The notes below the pieces were generated by a model that searched no databases, was not told where the DNA came from, and saw nothing but the letters and a program-made list of their open reading frames with translations. Shown here piece after piece: positions 28,050-37,643 of a stretch of DNA of 57,320 nt. Where the stretch lies: contig NZ_JAJQJH010000020.1 of the NCBI RefSeq assembly GCF_029544075.1, forward strand, positions 1 through 57,320. The letters are read 5' to 3'. Position numbers and translations under genes: made by a program. The stretch comes from Chromohalobacter canadensis (lineage in GTDB: Bacteria > Pseudomonadota > Gammaproteobacteria > Pseudomonadales > Halomonadaceae). Each line of letters begins with the position of its first letter. Position 1 is the stretch's first letter.

Positions 28050-29180
28050 ATGTCCTTACCCGCTAGCGCGACACTGCTCGCTCGCATTACGCCGCTTGTC
28101 GAAAAGCTCAAACGCTATGCCTGGCTGTGGCCGCCCACTGCCTTCGTCATCGGCTTGCTGGGGTTTTTCCTGGTCAATCGCCAGCAATGGCTGGGCGCAG
28201 TGCTGGCCTTGGGGCTGCTGTTCGCCTGGTGCCTGTTGCTAGCCGAAAGCCTGTTGACTCGGTTGCTCAACTTCCGCGGCCAGCCCGGCCTGCCACGCAT
28301 GGTGACGACCTTCATCGCGCAGCTCATTCACCAGGAGACGCTGTTCTTCGCGTTGCCGTTTTTCCTTGCCACCACGGTATGGGCAAGCGGCCAGGCCGTC
28401 TTCACGTTGCTGCTGATCGGCTGCGGCCTGCTGGCGATTCTCGATCCGCTGTATTTCGGCCTCGCGCAACGCCATCGCTGGCTGTACTTCATGTTCCACG
28501 CATTGTGCGTGTTCGTGGTGGTGCTGGTGACATTGCCGATCATGCTGCATCTGACCACCGGACAGAGCCTGCTGCTGGCTATCGTGGCCATGGCGATCTT
28601 CAGCGTGCCCAGCCTGATCAACCTGATGCAGCCCCAAGGGCTGTGGCGTTGGCTGGCGATGATCGGGCTGATCGTGGTGTTGTCCTCGGTGGCCTGGATG
28701 GGCCGGGTGTGGATTCCGCCGGCCACGCTGTGGCTATCCGGCAGCGCACTCTCACCAGGGTTCGATGTGGGGGCTCGCGAGCCGCGCGACGAAAGCGTGC
28801 TAACCCCATCGACACTCTCGGGGCAAGGCTTGTACGCTTACACCGCGATTCGCGCGCCACGCGGCCTACGCGAGAAGATCTATCACGTGTGGCGGCACAA
28901 TGGCGAAGTGGTCGATCGCATACCGCTGGTCATCCGCGGGGGACGCGAGCAGGGCTACCGCGCCTGGACGCATAAGCAGAACTTCCCCTCGGCATCGCAA
29001 GGTAGCTGGCAGATCGATGTGATGACGGCCACCGACCAGCGAATCGGCACACTGCGTTTTCGTGTCGACGAAGACGCCTCGAAGGCCACGCATGCCGATG
29101 GCGACATCCATTCACCCCCGGGTTTGCCTGGCTGGAACATCCGTCACTTGGTCGCCGGTTCGACCCAAGACGATGAATGA
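28050..29180 (+). CDS. Membrane protein with DUF2914-like C-terminal domain
   Basis: The 376-residue protein has about eight transmembrane helices in its first 240 residues. A soluble C-terminal domain (GQGLYAYTAIRAPRGLREKIYHVWRHNGEVV... to GTLRFRV) looks like DUF2914, here likely periplasmic. Family members occur in many gammaproteobacteria without known function. It is followed by a MarR regulator on the same strand, 80 bp downstream. Confidence 0.8.
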   Translation: MSLPASATLLARITPLVEKLKRYAWLWPPTAFVIGLLGFFLVNRQQWLGAVLALGLLFAWCLLLAESLLTRLLNFRGQPGLPRMVTTFIAQLIHQETLFFALPFFLATTVWASGQAVFTLLLIGCGLLAILDPLYFGLAQRHRWLYFMFHALCVFVVVLVTLPIMLHLTTGQSLLLAIVAMAIFSVPSLINLMQPQGLWRWLAMIGLIVVLSSVAWMGRVWIPPATLWLSGSALSPGFDVGAREPRDESVLTPSTLSGQGLYAYTAIRAPRGLREKIYHVWRHNGEVVDRIPLVIRGGREQGYRAWTHKQNFPSASQGSWQIDVMTATDQRIGTLRFRVDEDASKATHADGDIHSPPGLPGWNIRHLVAGSTQDDE

Positions 29181-29259
29181 AAGGTCGACGATAGTGTGAC
29201 TTGCAATAGCACGTCGCACTCGGGACAATCCCGTTAGGTTCCTAACCAATACAAGGCCC

Positions 29260-29706
29260 ATGCATCAGGATATCGGACTCAAACTGTCGCGCGTACCACG
29301 CCTGTGGCGCGCCATCCTCGACGAACGCCTGGCTCCCCTGGAGCTGACGCAGACACGTTGGGTGACGCTCTATCACCTGTCGAAAATGGGTGATGGCCAG
29401 CCGCAATGCGATCTGGCTCGCTCAATCGGCGTGGAAGCTCCGTCCTTGGTCAGGACACTCGACCAACTAACCGAACAAGGGCTCATCGAGCGCCGCCCCA
29501 GCGATGAGGACCGTCGCACCAAGCGCGTCTACCTCACCGACAAGGCGACGCCACTGCTCAAGAAGATCGAAACCGTCGTCGAGCAGGCGCGTATCGAAAT
29601 GATCGAAGGCTTGAGCGATGACGACATCGACCAGTTGGACGCTATACTGACGCGCATCGAGAAGAATGGGCAGCAGCTGCTGTCACGCTCGTCTTGCGAG
29701 GAGTGA
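29260..29706 (+). CDS. MarR/SlyA-family regulator
   Basis: The 148-residue protein has a winged helix (TQTRWVTLYHLSK, CDLARSIGVEAPSLVRTLDQLTEQGLIERRPSDEDRRTKRVYLT) flanked by dimerisation helices, as in SlyA/MarR. The wing with DRRTKR is typical. Such proteins respond to small aromatic ligands or act as counter-silencers; the target is not evident. Confidence 0.92.
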   Translation: MHQDIGLKLSRVPRLWRAILDERLAPLELTQTRWVTLYHLSKMGDGQPQCDLARSIGVEAPSLVRTLDQLTEQGLIERRPSDEDRRTKRVYLTDKATPLLKKIETVVEQARIEMIEGLSDDDIDQLDAILTRIEKNGQQLLSRSSCEE

Positions 29707-29788
29707 GCGATCACTTGGTATTGCCCTGAGCACCGCGTGAGCCATCACGCGGTGCTCGTGCGTGGCGGTACTCACTTATGCAGCAATG

Positions 29789-30289
29789 CTATTTACGATG
29801 GCGGCCACTTCCAGCCAGTTGGTCGACGAGACCGACCAGTGCACGCAGTGATGGCTCGAATGCCTTGGCCTCGCAAGATTCCTCCCACCACAGCGTCAAG
29901 CCTTGCGGCGCCGACGCCACGACCAGCGCGTCCTCGGGCAGAGTACGCAGTACCTCTTTCAAACGGCGATCATTGTCGTCGCTCAACGGTGGCAACGGCG
30001 CCTGACGCCAACGCCATCCCGCCATGACTTCCTGCAACCGATCACTGGCATGGGCATCACGCACCAGCGTGAAATCACTCCCCGGCGCGGCTTGCGGATA
30101 ACGCCAGCGATACCCCACCAAGCCATCCACCGCTTGCAGCGGCGGCTTGTCGGCACGGATCGCCGCGCCCGATTCACGCGCTGCCACCCGCAACGCACTG
30201 CGGCGCTTTTCATGAAGCCCCGGCCTGAGCCACAAAGCTGGCGAAAGAATGAGAAATACCGCCAGCCCCAAGAATAGAAAGATCTCCAA
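29789..30289 (-). CDS. Single-pass membrane protein of unknown function
   Basis: The 166-residue protein has one N-terminal transmembrane helix (LEIFLFLGLAVFLILSPALWL) and a soluble domain with RWRYP, AGWRWRQAPLPPLSDDNDRRLKEVL and GLTLWWEES. A TTG at 30289 preceded by GGAGG is chosen. An ATG at 30364 would add 25 residues but has a weaker ribosome site and would overlap the region upstream of the divergent uspA-like gene. I recognise no family. Confidence 0.7.
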   Translation of the reverse strand: MEIFLFLGLAVFLILSPALWLRPGLHEKRRSALRVAARESGAAIRADKPPLQAVDGLVGYRWRYPQAAPGSDFTLVRDAHASDRLQEVMAGWRWRQAPLPPLSDDNDRRLKEVLRTLPEDALVVASAPQGLTLWWEESCEAKAFEPSLRALVGLVDQLAGSGRHRK

Positions 30290-30385
30290 GCCTGCCTCCG
30301 TAGGCGCTGATTGATCTAAAGCATTGTCTCGTCGATTCGGCACGCCTAAAGTGGAAGTGTTCATCGACAAGGTGGGAGATGCCCC

Positions 30386-30841
30386 ATGAGTAACGAGTAC
30401 ACACACGTTTTAGTCGCCGTCGATCTGACCAAGGATTCCCGCAAGGTACTCGAGCGTGCGATTCCCATCGCCGAACGCAACCATGCCAAGCTGTCGATCA
30501 TGCATACGCTCGAACCACTGGGATTCGCCTATGGTGGCGATATCCCCATGGATCTGACCAGCATTCAAGATCAGCTCGACGATCATGCCAAGCAGCGGCT
30601 CGCGGAAATCGCCGATCCTCACGGGATCTCGGCGGACAACCAGTACGTCGTGGTCGGCATGCCGGATACCGAGATCCATCGTTTCGCCGCCGAACACAAT
30701 GTCGACTTGATCGTAGTGGGCTCGCACGGGCGTCACGGTTTCGCCTTGCTGCTTGGTTCGACCTCTACCGGCGTGCTACACGGCGCGCAATGCGATGTGC
30801 TAGCGGTACGCGTGGGGAAAGACGGGGAAGTCGACGAATGA
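30386..30841 (+). CDS. Universal stress protein (UspA family)
   Basis: The 151-residue protein has the Usp fold with the ATP-binding C-terminal motif: VGMPDTEIHRFAAEHNVDLIVVGSHGRHGFALLLGSTSTGVLHGAQCDVLAVRV matches G-2x-G-9x-G(S/T). It is cytoplasmic and stress-related. In halomonads a related protein (TeaD) regulates a TRAP transporter, but no such gene is adjacent here. Confidence 0.93.
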   Translation: MSNEYTHVLVAVDLTKDSRKVLERAIPIAERNHAKLSIMHTLEPLGFAYGGDIPMDLTSIQDQLDDHAKQRLAEIADPHGISADNQYVVVGMPDTEIHRFAAEHNVDLIVVGSHGRHGFALLLGSTSTGVLHGAQCDVLAVRVGKDGEVDE

Positions 30842-30847
30842 CCGTAT

Positions 30848-30876
30848 GCGCCGGGCACGTCGAACGTGCCCGGCGC
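30848..30876. terminator. Bidirectional terminator between uspA-like gene and uup
   Basis: A 13-bp perfect stem (GCGCCGGGCACGT / ACGTGCCCGGCGC) with a 3-base loop stands between the converging genes. Confidence 0.8.
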
Positions 30877-30884
30877 GCCGCCAC

Positions 30885-32834
30885 TTACTCGCCCTCGGCC
30901 ATTGCTTCCAGTTCCATCCAGCGCGACATCGCCTCATCCAGCTCGGCTTGCTTGGCCTCCAGTGCTTCCAAGCGCCGAGTAACTGTCTCAGCATCTTGCT
31001 GGTAGAACTCAGGGGCGCCCACTTCCGCTTCGAAGTCGGCGATGTCGGCTTCCAACGTCTCGATGGTGGCCGGCAGTTGATCCAGTTCGCGCTGCAACTT
31101 GTAGGAAAGCTTGACCCGCTTGGACGTAGCCGACGCCGTTGAGGCCTCGCTCTTGCTGGGTTCAGGACTGGCGGGCGCGGACGTCGAGGGCTCGGCCTCA
31201 CGGGCCGGCAGCACGTTCGCCGCATTGCCGAACTCGCCAGGCGCCGGGGGCAACTTGCCGCCCTGACGCACCCAGTCGCTATACCCGCCGACATACTCCT
31301 GAACGCGACCTTCGCCCTCGAAGGCCAGCACACTGGTAACCACGTTGTCCATGAAGGCGCGGTCGTGTGAAACCAGCAGCAGGGTACCGTCGAAATCGAG
31401 CAGCAACTCCTCGAGCAACTCGAGTGTCTCGACGTCCAAGTCGTTGGTCGGTTCGTCAAGCACCAGGACGTTGGCCGGCTGGGTGAACAGCTTCGCCAGC
31501 AATAAGCGGTTGGATTCCCCGCCCGAGAGGGCCTTGACCGGCTGACGAACGCGGTCCGGCGAGAACAGGAAGTCTTGCAGGTAGCTCATGACATGCTTGT
31601 CCTTGCCACCCACCTGAACGCGGTCGCTGCCCTGAGCCACGTTGTCGTAGACCGTCTTCTCGAGTTCGAGCCCGGCACGCAGCTGATCGAAATAGGCAAC
31701 GCTCAGGTTGGTGCCCATCCGTACTTGTCCTTCGGAGGGCTCGAGCTCCCCCAGCAAGATCTTCAGCAACGTGGTCTTGCCGGCGCCATTGCGACCGATG
31801 AAGCCAATACGATCGCCACGCTGAATTTCAAGCGATAGATCGCGCACCACCCAATCGTCGCCGAAACGTTGACTGACACCGGTGAGTTCAACGACGCGCT
31901 TGCCGGTACGCTCGCCGCTGTCGACGCTGAGCTGCGCGCGGCCCACGCGCTCACGACGTTCGGCACGCTCGCCACGCATCTTCTCGAGCGCCCGCACGCG
32001 ACCTTCGTTGCGCGTGCGGCGTGCCTTGATGCCCTGACGAATCCAGCTCTCTTCTTTGGCGAGCTTCTTGTCGAATTCGGCGCGCTCTCGCGCTTCGACC
32101 TCAAGCTCATGCTGCTTTTGTTCCTGATACGCCACGTAATCACCGGGATAACGCCCCAGCAACCCGCGGTCGAGCTCGAGAATATTGGTCGCCAGTCGCG
32201 ACAGGAAGGCCCTGTCGTGGGTAATGAATAGCACCGAACCATTGAAGGCGAGCAGCTGCTCTTCCAGCCAGCCAATGGTATCCAGGTCGAGATGGTTGGT
32301 CGGCTCATCGAGCAACAGCACATCCGGGTTGGCTACCAGGGCGCGCGCCAGTGCCACGCGACGCCGCCAGCCCCCGGAGAGGCTTACCATTTCGGTATCT
32401 TCCGGCAGCCCCAGACGCGAGAGAATGGTGTCGATGCGTTGATGAAACGACCAGCCATCCACCGATTCAAGCTGGGTTTGCAGCCGCTCAAGCTCGTCCA
32501 TGTCGGGCGAATCGCTCATCACCAGGTGGTGATAAGCGCTCAGCAAGGCGCCTGCCTCGGGCAGGCCCTGGGCGACCACATCGAAAATGGTGCGGCCACT
32601 CGCATCCGGCAGTTCCTGCGCCAGAACGCCCACCTTCAGTCCCGGCGCGCGCCAGATGTGTCCTCCATCGGGCAACGCCTCACCGGCAATCAGCTTGAGG
32701 AGCGTCGATTTGCCCGTGCCGTTGCGCCCCACCAGCGCCAAGCGCTCTCCTTTCTCCAAGGTGAGTTCGGCATGATCCAGCAGGACCTGGGGGCCGTAAG
32801 CCAATTGCACCTGTTCCAGACGTAACAGCGTCAC
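30885..32834 (-). CDS. uup: ABC-F ATPase Uup
   Basis: The 649-residue protein has two ABC cassettes: Walker A GRNGTGKST near residue 37 and GRNGAGKTT near 349; signatures LSGGWRRR and LSGGESNR. An ABC-F linker with charged residues separates them and a C-terminal coiled coil starts near residue 575. There are no membrane segments. Uup-type ABC-F proteins act on ribosomes or DNA-related stress rather than transport. Confidence 0.92.
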   Translation of the reverse strand: MTLLRLEQVQLAYGPQVLLDHAELTLEKGERLALVGRNGTGKSTLLKLIAGEALPDGGHIWRAPGLKVGVLAQELPDASGRTIFDVVAQGLPEAGALLSAYHHLVMSDSPDMDELERLQTQLESVDGWSFHQRIDTILSRLGLPEDTEMVSLSGGWRRRVALARALVANPDVLLLDEPTNHLDLDTIGWLEEQLLAFNGSVLFITHDRAFLSRLATNILELDRGLLGRYPGDYVAYQEQKQHELEVEARERAEFDKKLAKEESWIRQGIKARRTRNEGRVRALEKMRGERAERRERVGRAQLSVDSGERTGKRVVELTGVSQRFGDDWVVRDLSLEIQRGDRIGFIGRNGAGKTTLLKILLGELEPSEGQVRMGTNLSVAYFDQLRAGLELEKTVYDNVAQGSDRVQVGGKDKHVMSYLQDFLFSPDRVRQPVKALSGGESNRLLLAKLFTQPANVLVLDEPTNDLDVETLELLEELLLDFDGTLLLVSHDRAFMDNVVTSVLAFEGEGRVQEYVGGYSDWVRQGGKLPPAPGEFGNAANVLPAREAEPSTSAPASPEPSKSEASTASATSKRVKLSYKLQRELDQLPATIETLEADIADFEAEVGAPEFYQQDAETVTRRLEALEAKQAELDEAMSRWMELEAMAEGE

Positions 32835-32954
32835 GCGTAACCACCTCGTTGACAGACATTCGTAGTAAAGACACTAGTGTAACGCATGGTCGCCTCCTAG
32901 GTCCGGGGGTAGAATGGTGGGTTTTCGCGACTCATTGGGCTGGAGAGATCTTCC

Positions 32955-33803
32955 GTGACACACGACGACGCCAATCCGCTACCTGACGCGCTGCGCATGA
33001 CGTCGCCCGCGCCCCTGGTCGACATCGGCGCGAACCTGACGCACGAAAGCTTCGCCAAGGATGTCGACGCCGTACTCGGGCGTGCCCACGCGGCCCAGGT
33101 AGCGACCCTGATCCTCACCGGCACCGACATGGCGCACAGTGAACAAGCCGCCGCTCTGGCGCATCGCCATGACGGCCTCTACGCCACGGCGGGACTGCAC
33201 CCGCATATGGCGAGCCACTGGGATGCCACGCTGGAGAGCGCCATGCGGGCGTTGCATACCGATGCCAAGGTCGTCGCCGTAGGCGAATGCGGGCTGGACT
33301 TCAACCGCAACTTTTCCACCCCTGCCGAGCAAGAACGCGCCCTCGAAGCCCAGCTCGGCCTGGCCGTCGAAAGCGGCCTGCCGCTATTTCTGCATGAGCG
33401 CGACGCCGGCCCCCGGATGCGCGAAATCCTGCGTCACTGGCGCGACGATATCGGCGACGCCGTTATCCATTGTTTCACCGCCGATCGCGAGACCCTGCAT
33501 GGCTACCTGGATCTCGATGTGCATATCGGCCTGACCGGCTGGCTGTGCGATGAGCGCCGCGGCCATCATCTGCGCGAGATCGTCGGCGACATTCCTGCCG
33601 AGCGCTTGATGGTCGAAACCGATTGCCCGTACTTGTTGCCGCGCAACCTGCCGGCCAAGCTCAAGGGACGCCGTCACGAACCGGCACTGCTGCCTTGGAT
33701 CGTCCGTGAGATCGCCCATTGGCGCGGTGAAAGCGAGGCGACGCTGGCCGCCGCAACGACGGCCACAGCACGCCGATTCTTCCAACTCGACGAGGAGCAA
33801 TGA
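32955..33803 (+). CDS. tatD: TatD-type metal-dependent DNase
   Basis: The 282-residue protein closely follows E. coli TatD: TAGLHPHMASHW, VAVGECGLDFNRNFSTP, HCFTADRETL, GLTGWLCDERRG and ETDCPYLLPRNL. It is a TIM-barrel 3'-5' nuclease of the amidohydrolase type. A GTG start is used; ATG codons occur only further in. The stop overlaps the upstream region of the next gene, which starts one base after it, so the two are co-transcribed. Confidence 0.92.
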   Translation: MTHDDANPLPDALRMTSPAPLVDIGANLTHESFAKDVDAVLGRAHAAQVATLILTGTDMAHSEQAAALAHRHDGLYATAGLHPHMASHWDATLESAMRALHTDAKVVAVGECGLDFNRNFSTPAEQERALEAQLGLAVESGLPLFLHERDAGPRMREILRHWRDDIGDAVIHCFTADRETLHGYLDLDVHIGLTGWLCDERRGHHLREIVGDIPAERLMVETDCPYLLPRNLPAKLKGRRHEPALLPWIVREIAHWRGESEATLAAATTATARRFFQLDEEQ

Positions 33804-33804
33804 C

Positions 33805-34281
33805 ATGGACTTTCCCGGTTTCATCACCATCGAAACCGGCGACGAGGACGCGCTTCCCGTCGCCATTTCCTGGGCCCTGCCCGATGGCCAGATCAAGCAT
33901 GCGCTGATCCAACCCGACGACGACTGGCTCGACGAGGATCTCCTCAAACTCGGCGACTATAGCCTAGACGAACTGCGCAGCCTGGGCCTCAGCCCCCTGG
34001 ACGTGTTGCGCGAGCTGGAGACCGATCACTTCAACGTGACACTCTATACTGCGGGGGTTGGCGACGACGAGGCTGCACTATCGCGCCTGTTCGAGGACTT
34101 CGCGGTGACGCCTTTCGTCGAACTGGCGCCGGCAGAAACGCTCTACCCCGACCTCGGCCCGGGAGAATGGACGCGCGCCCGGGGCGAACTGTTCGGCGAT
34201 CTCGGGCTCGAGCCCATGCGCGCCGATCACGAAGTGCAGGTCATGCTATATCTACATCAACGCTTGCGCGGCGAAGAATAG
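33805..34281 (+). CDS. DEDD-exonuclease-like hypothetical protein
   Basis: The 158-residue acidic protein resembles the DnaQ/RNase T fold in outline. It has an N-terminal FITIETG, IAWALPDG-like VAISWALPDGQIKHALIQP, a middle LEDF strand and LEPMRADHEVQVML where a DEDDh enzyme would have its last Asp. The first acidic pair is not canonical, so activity is doubtful. It directly follows tatD, another nuclease. Confidence 0.65.
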   Translation: MDFPGFITIETGDEDALPVAISWALPDGQIKHALIQPDDDWLDEDLLKLGDYSLDELRSLGLSPLDVLRELETDHFNVTLYTAGVGDDEAALSRLFEDFAVTPFVELAPAETLYPDLGPGEWTRARGELFGDLGLEPMRADHEVQVMLYLHQRLRGEE

Positions 34282-34315
34282 CGGGCACTCGTGACCGTTA
34301 TCGTGGCAAGGGACG

Positions 34316-34335
34316 GGCATGCCTTCGGTCATGCC
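34316..34335. terminator. Hairpin between the exonuclease-like gene and epmC
   Basis: Short inverted repeat GGCATG / CATGCC with an 8-base loop between the convergent genes. It is weak and without a T-run, so the terminator role is uncertain. Confidence 0.45.
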
Positions 34336-34877
34336 TGTGCCAATCGCTCGCGCCCTATCTCGATCGCCGCTTCGCGCGATAGCCCGCGACGGTAGAAGGC
34401 ATGTAGTGCATCGCGAAACGCCGCCGCGCGGAGAGGAAGACCAGTCTCACGATAGCGATCCGCGCGGGCCTCGACATCCGCGGCGAAGGCATGCCGATCG
34501 ACCTCGATGCCATCCAAATTATCGACACTGACGCTAAAACGTAGATCGCACGCCTCGCTGAACAGCGATTCAAGCGCTTGGGGGGCGACCTCGACGCTTT
34601 CGAACTCGCGTTGACGCGCCTCATCGCGGCCGTCCGGCGCATACCAGTAGCCATAATCCTCGAGCTGACGACGGCGCTCCCCGGCGATGCACCAATGACT
34701 GACTTCATGTAGAGCACTGGCGAAGAAACCATGCGCGAAGATGATCCGGTGCATGTCATGTTCGCTGTCGGCGGGACAGTACAGGGGCTCGTCGTCACCG
34801 CTGACCAGACACGTTCGATACGGCACGGCAAAGATGCCGTCGAATACGGCGATGACATCGTCGATACGGTGCTTCAC
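34329..34877 (-). CDS. epmC: EF-P hydroxylase EpmC
   Basis: The 182-residue protein has the signature FASALHEVSHWCIAGERRR near residue 54, then DYGYWYAPDGR, as in EpmC (YfcM). EpmC hydroxylates the beta-lysylated lysine of elongation factor P, a modification that supports translation of polyproline stretches. It lies alone on this strand, convergent with the upstream tatD pair and divergent from the MATE gene. Confidence 0.92.
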   Translation of the reverse strand: MKHRIDDVIAVFDGIFAVPYRTCLVSGDDEPLYCPADSEHDMHRIIFAHGFFASALHEVSHWCIAGERRRQLEDYGYWYAPDGRDEARQREFESVEVAPQALESLFSEACDLRFSVSVDNLDGIEVDRHAFAADVEARADRYRETGLPLRAAAFRDALHAFYRRGLSREAAIEIGRERLAQA

Positions 34878-34988
34878 GCGACCTCCTTCAAAAGCGGAGG
34901 CACATTATAGGCACTCCGACGCACGATGAAAGGCGTCCTCGTCGCACCCTTGCTAGAATGCCGCTTTTACCTATCCGGGAGGACTGCT

Positions 34989-36416
34989 TTGACCGCGCCA
35001 CAGGCCTTGTTCGCCCATAGCCTTCGTGAATCGCGTCTCTTGATGCGCCTGACATTGCCCATCTGCGGCGCGCAATTGGCGCAGTCGGGCATGAGCGCGG
35101 TCGATATCATCATGGCGGGGCGTGCCAGCGCCACCGACCTGGCTGCCGTCTCGGTCGGTTCCAGCCTGTGGCTACCGTTGATGCTCTTCATGACCGGCGC
35201 CCTGATGGGACTCACGCCCATCGTGGCGCAGCTGTTAGGAGGCCAGCGCCAGGCGGCGATTCGTCCTTACGTCCATCAGGCGCTGTGGATCGCCTTGCTG
35301 CTGGGTGGGCTCTCGGCGGCGGCTCTGTGGTTCGGCGTCAGTCAGATTTTTCGACTCATGGGTGTCCCCAGCCACGTAGCCGAGCTTTCCGCCGGTTATC
35401 TGGCTGGCGTGGCGTTTGGCATGCCGGGCATCGGCCTTTATCAAGCCTTGCGTGCCTTCTCCGATGGCATGAACCACACCCGTCCTGCCTTGTGGATCAG
35501 TCTTTTGGGCCTGGGCTTCAACATTCCCTGCAACTACGCGCTGATCTATGGGGCCCCCGGCATCGTCTCGCTGTTCGGCGGCCTCACCCCCGACTGGATC
35601 GCCGCATTGCCCGCTTTGGGCGCCGTGGGCTGTGGCATCGCCACGGCGATCTCCATGTGGGTGATGTGCCTGGCGATGATGATCTATACGCGTCGAGCAC
35701 ACGCATACGGTGAGGTCAGGTTATGGCACTCGCCAGTGCCACCCCGGCGGCGCGCCATACTCGAGCTGTTGCATGTCGGCGTGCCCATCGGCGTGGCGAT
35801 TTTCGTCGAGGTCACGCTGTTTACCCTGATAGCCTTGTTCATCGCGCGCCTGGGGGAAGTCGTTGTCGCTGCCCACCAGATCGCGCTCAATTACACCTCG
35901 ATCCTGTTCATGTTGCCGTTGTCGCTGAGCATGGCGCTCACCGTGCGGGTGGGCAACACGCTAGGGCGCGGTGACATGCACGAGGCGCGCTTCGTGGCCT
36001 GGAACGGCGTCGTCGTGTGTCTGCTGGTCGCGTTGTTAAACGACGCCATCCTGTGGATGACGGCATCGCCCATCCTCGCTCTATATACGTCGAACACGGA
36101 GGTGCATACGCTGGCCATGTCGCTGGTCGCCCTGGCGATGTTCTATCAGATATCCGACTCACTCCAGGTCAATCTGGCCGGCGCGTTGCGTGGCTACAAG
36201 GACACGCGGATCATCATGTTGATCACGGTATTGTCGTATTGGTTAGTCGGGCTGGCGGGCGGCCATTGGCTCGGGCGCGGCTGGGAAGGCCATTTCGCTC
36301 CCTTTGGCATCCACGGTTATTGGCTGGGGCTGTGCGCCGGGCTGACGGTGGCTGCCCTGTTGCTAGGCTGGCGCCTGCATCACCGTGTCCGACGCAGCCT
36401 CAGCGCCGACGCTTGA
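34989..36416 (+). CDS. MATE-family multidrug/Na+ antiporter
   Basis: The 475-residue protein has about 12 transmembrane helices in two homologous halves (LRLTLPICGAQLAQSGMSAVDIIMAG and LLHVGVPIGVAIFVEVTLFTLIALFIARLG), as in NorM. It also has a YQALRAFSDGMNHTRP motif. It exports cationic compounds in exchange for Na+ or H+. A TTG start with GGGAGGA upstream is chosen; the upstream frame lacks a plausible start. Confidence 0.9.
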   Translation: MTAPQALFAHSLRESRLLMRLTLPICGAQLAQSGMSAVDIIMAGRASATDLAAVSVGSSLWLPLMLFMTGALMGLTPIVAQLLGGQRQAAIRPYVHQALWIALLLGGLSAAALWFGVSQIFRLMGVPSHVAELSAGYLAGVAFGMPGIGLYQALRAFSDGMNHTRPALWISLLGLGFNIPCNYALIYGAPGIVSLFGGLTPDWIAALPALGAVGCGIATAISMWVMCLAMMIYTRRAHAYGEVRLWHSPVPPRRRAILELLHVGVPIGVAIFVEVTLFTLIALFIARLGEVVVAAHQIALNYTSILFMLPLSLSMALTVRVGNTLGRGDMHEARFVAWNGVVVCLLVALLNDAILWMTASPILALYTSNTEVHTLAMSLVALAMFYQISDSLQVNLAGALRGYKDTRIIMLITVLSYWLVGLAGGHWLGRGWEGHFAPFGIHGYWLGLCAGLTVAALLLGWRLHHRVRRSLSADA

Positions 36417-36554
36417 TGTCCAGCCTTTCGGCAAAGTGTCGCTCATCATGCTCAGTGGGCACCCCCAAGCGCGATAACGTTGATCTCACTAACGCCAACA
36501 GAGCGTTTTAATGTGTCACGCTGATGCGTTATTTGAGTTGAAGGGTGGGCTAAC

Positions 36555-37634
36555 TTGCGACGACTCCGATCTATCGGCCGCACGTACAGGATGTGCACAG
36601 TGGCACTGACCTTGCTGGTGGCCACAGCGGATGCCGCTACCGCTCAAGAAACGCAGGTGGAAACCCAGCGAGTCGAGGAAACTCAGCGTGTCGAGATGCT
36701 CCGCTTGAACGGTAGCGTGAGTGCTCCGCGCACGTCGCAGCTCTCCAGCGCCGAGGCGGGCCAGGTAAGCACGCTACATGTCGACCTGGGTACGCGAGTC
36801 CGCCAGGGTGAGCGCTTGTTAGCCCTGGACAGCCGAGAAGCCGAGCTCGAACACCAACGCGCCCAGGCCAATGTCGACCAGGCCCGCGCCGAACGTGACG
36901 ACGCCCGACGCTTGCTCGACGAAGCCAACCAATTGGCAGAACAGCAGCACATCGCGGCTAGCGAGCAGCGTCAGCGGCAAAATACTCTGGCTGCAGCCGA
37001 AGCCACTCTGGATGCTCAACAAGCCGCACAGGCACTTTGGGAACTACGCATAACCCGCCATGAGATCACCGCCCCATTCGACGCGCTGATCACCCAGCGC
37101 GAAATCGAACTCGGCGAATGGGTCACGCCCGGCGACACCTTGCTGACGCTGATCGACATCGGCTCGTTGGTGGTTGATTTCTCAGTGCCCTACTCCGCCT
37201 ATGCGCAAATGGGTGACGCCACGCTTGAAGTGCGCCAGGAAGGCGATGACCAATGGTATTCCGCCCGTCCCCAAGCGCAGGTACCGCAAGACACCCGTAA
37301 CCGCCAATTCCTGCTGCGCGCCGCCCCCAGCGAGGCGCTCCCCCTGATGCCCGGCATGGCCGTTGAGGGCCGCCTGCGGATTGAGGGCGACTCAGGTCCC
37401 AGCGTACCCCGCGATGCCTTGATCCGACGCCCGGATGGCAGCGTCAGCGTGTGGCTTGCCCGTCAGGAAAGTGGTCAATGGCGCGCCATTGAACAGCGGG
37501 TCGAAATCGGCAGCGGCCATGAGGGGAACGTCGCCGTTCATGAAGGCGTTGCGGTCGGCGATCGCGTGATCGTGGTGGGTAATGAACGCCTCGAGCAGGG
37601 GCAAGCACTGACCCTCGCCGACGACAAGGAGTAA
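36555..37634 (+). CDS. RND efflux membrane-fusion protein
   Basis: The 359-residue periplasmic adaptor has an N-terminal membrane/signal segment (MCTVALTLLVATADAAT), lipoyl-domain halves (STLHVDLGTRVRQGERLLALDSREAELE and APFDALITQREIELGEWVTPGDTLLTL) around a coiled-coil hairpin, and a beta-barrel domain. After the signal a short imperfect repeat, ETQVETQRVEETQRVE, occurs. The TTG at 36555 is used; an ATG at 36591 is possible. It is translated with the pump gene 9 bp downstream. Confidence 0.88.
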   Translation: MRRLRSIGRTYRMCTVALTLLVATADAATAQETQVETQRVEETQRVEMLRLNGSVSAPRTSQLSSAEAGQVSTLHVDLGTRVRQGERLLALDSREAELEHQRAQANVDQARAERDDARRLLDEANQLAEQQHIAASEQRQRQNTLAAAEATLDAQQAAQALWELRITRHEITAPFDALITQREIELGEWVTPGDTLLTLIDIGSLVVDFSVPYSAYAQMGDATLEVRQEGDDQWYSARPQAQVPQDTRNRQFLLRAAPSEALPLMPGMAVEGRLRIEGDSGPSVPRDALIRRPDGSVSVWLARQESGQWRAIEQRVEIGSGHEGNVAVHEGVAVGDRVIVVGNERLEQGQALTLADDKE

Positions 37635-37643
37635 CGCCCACGC

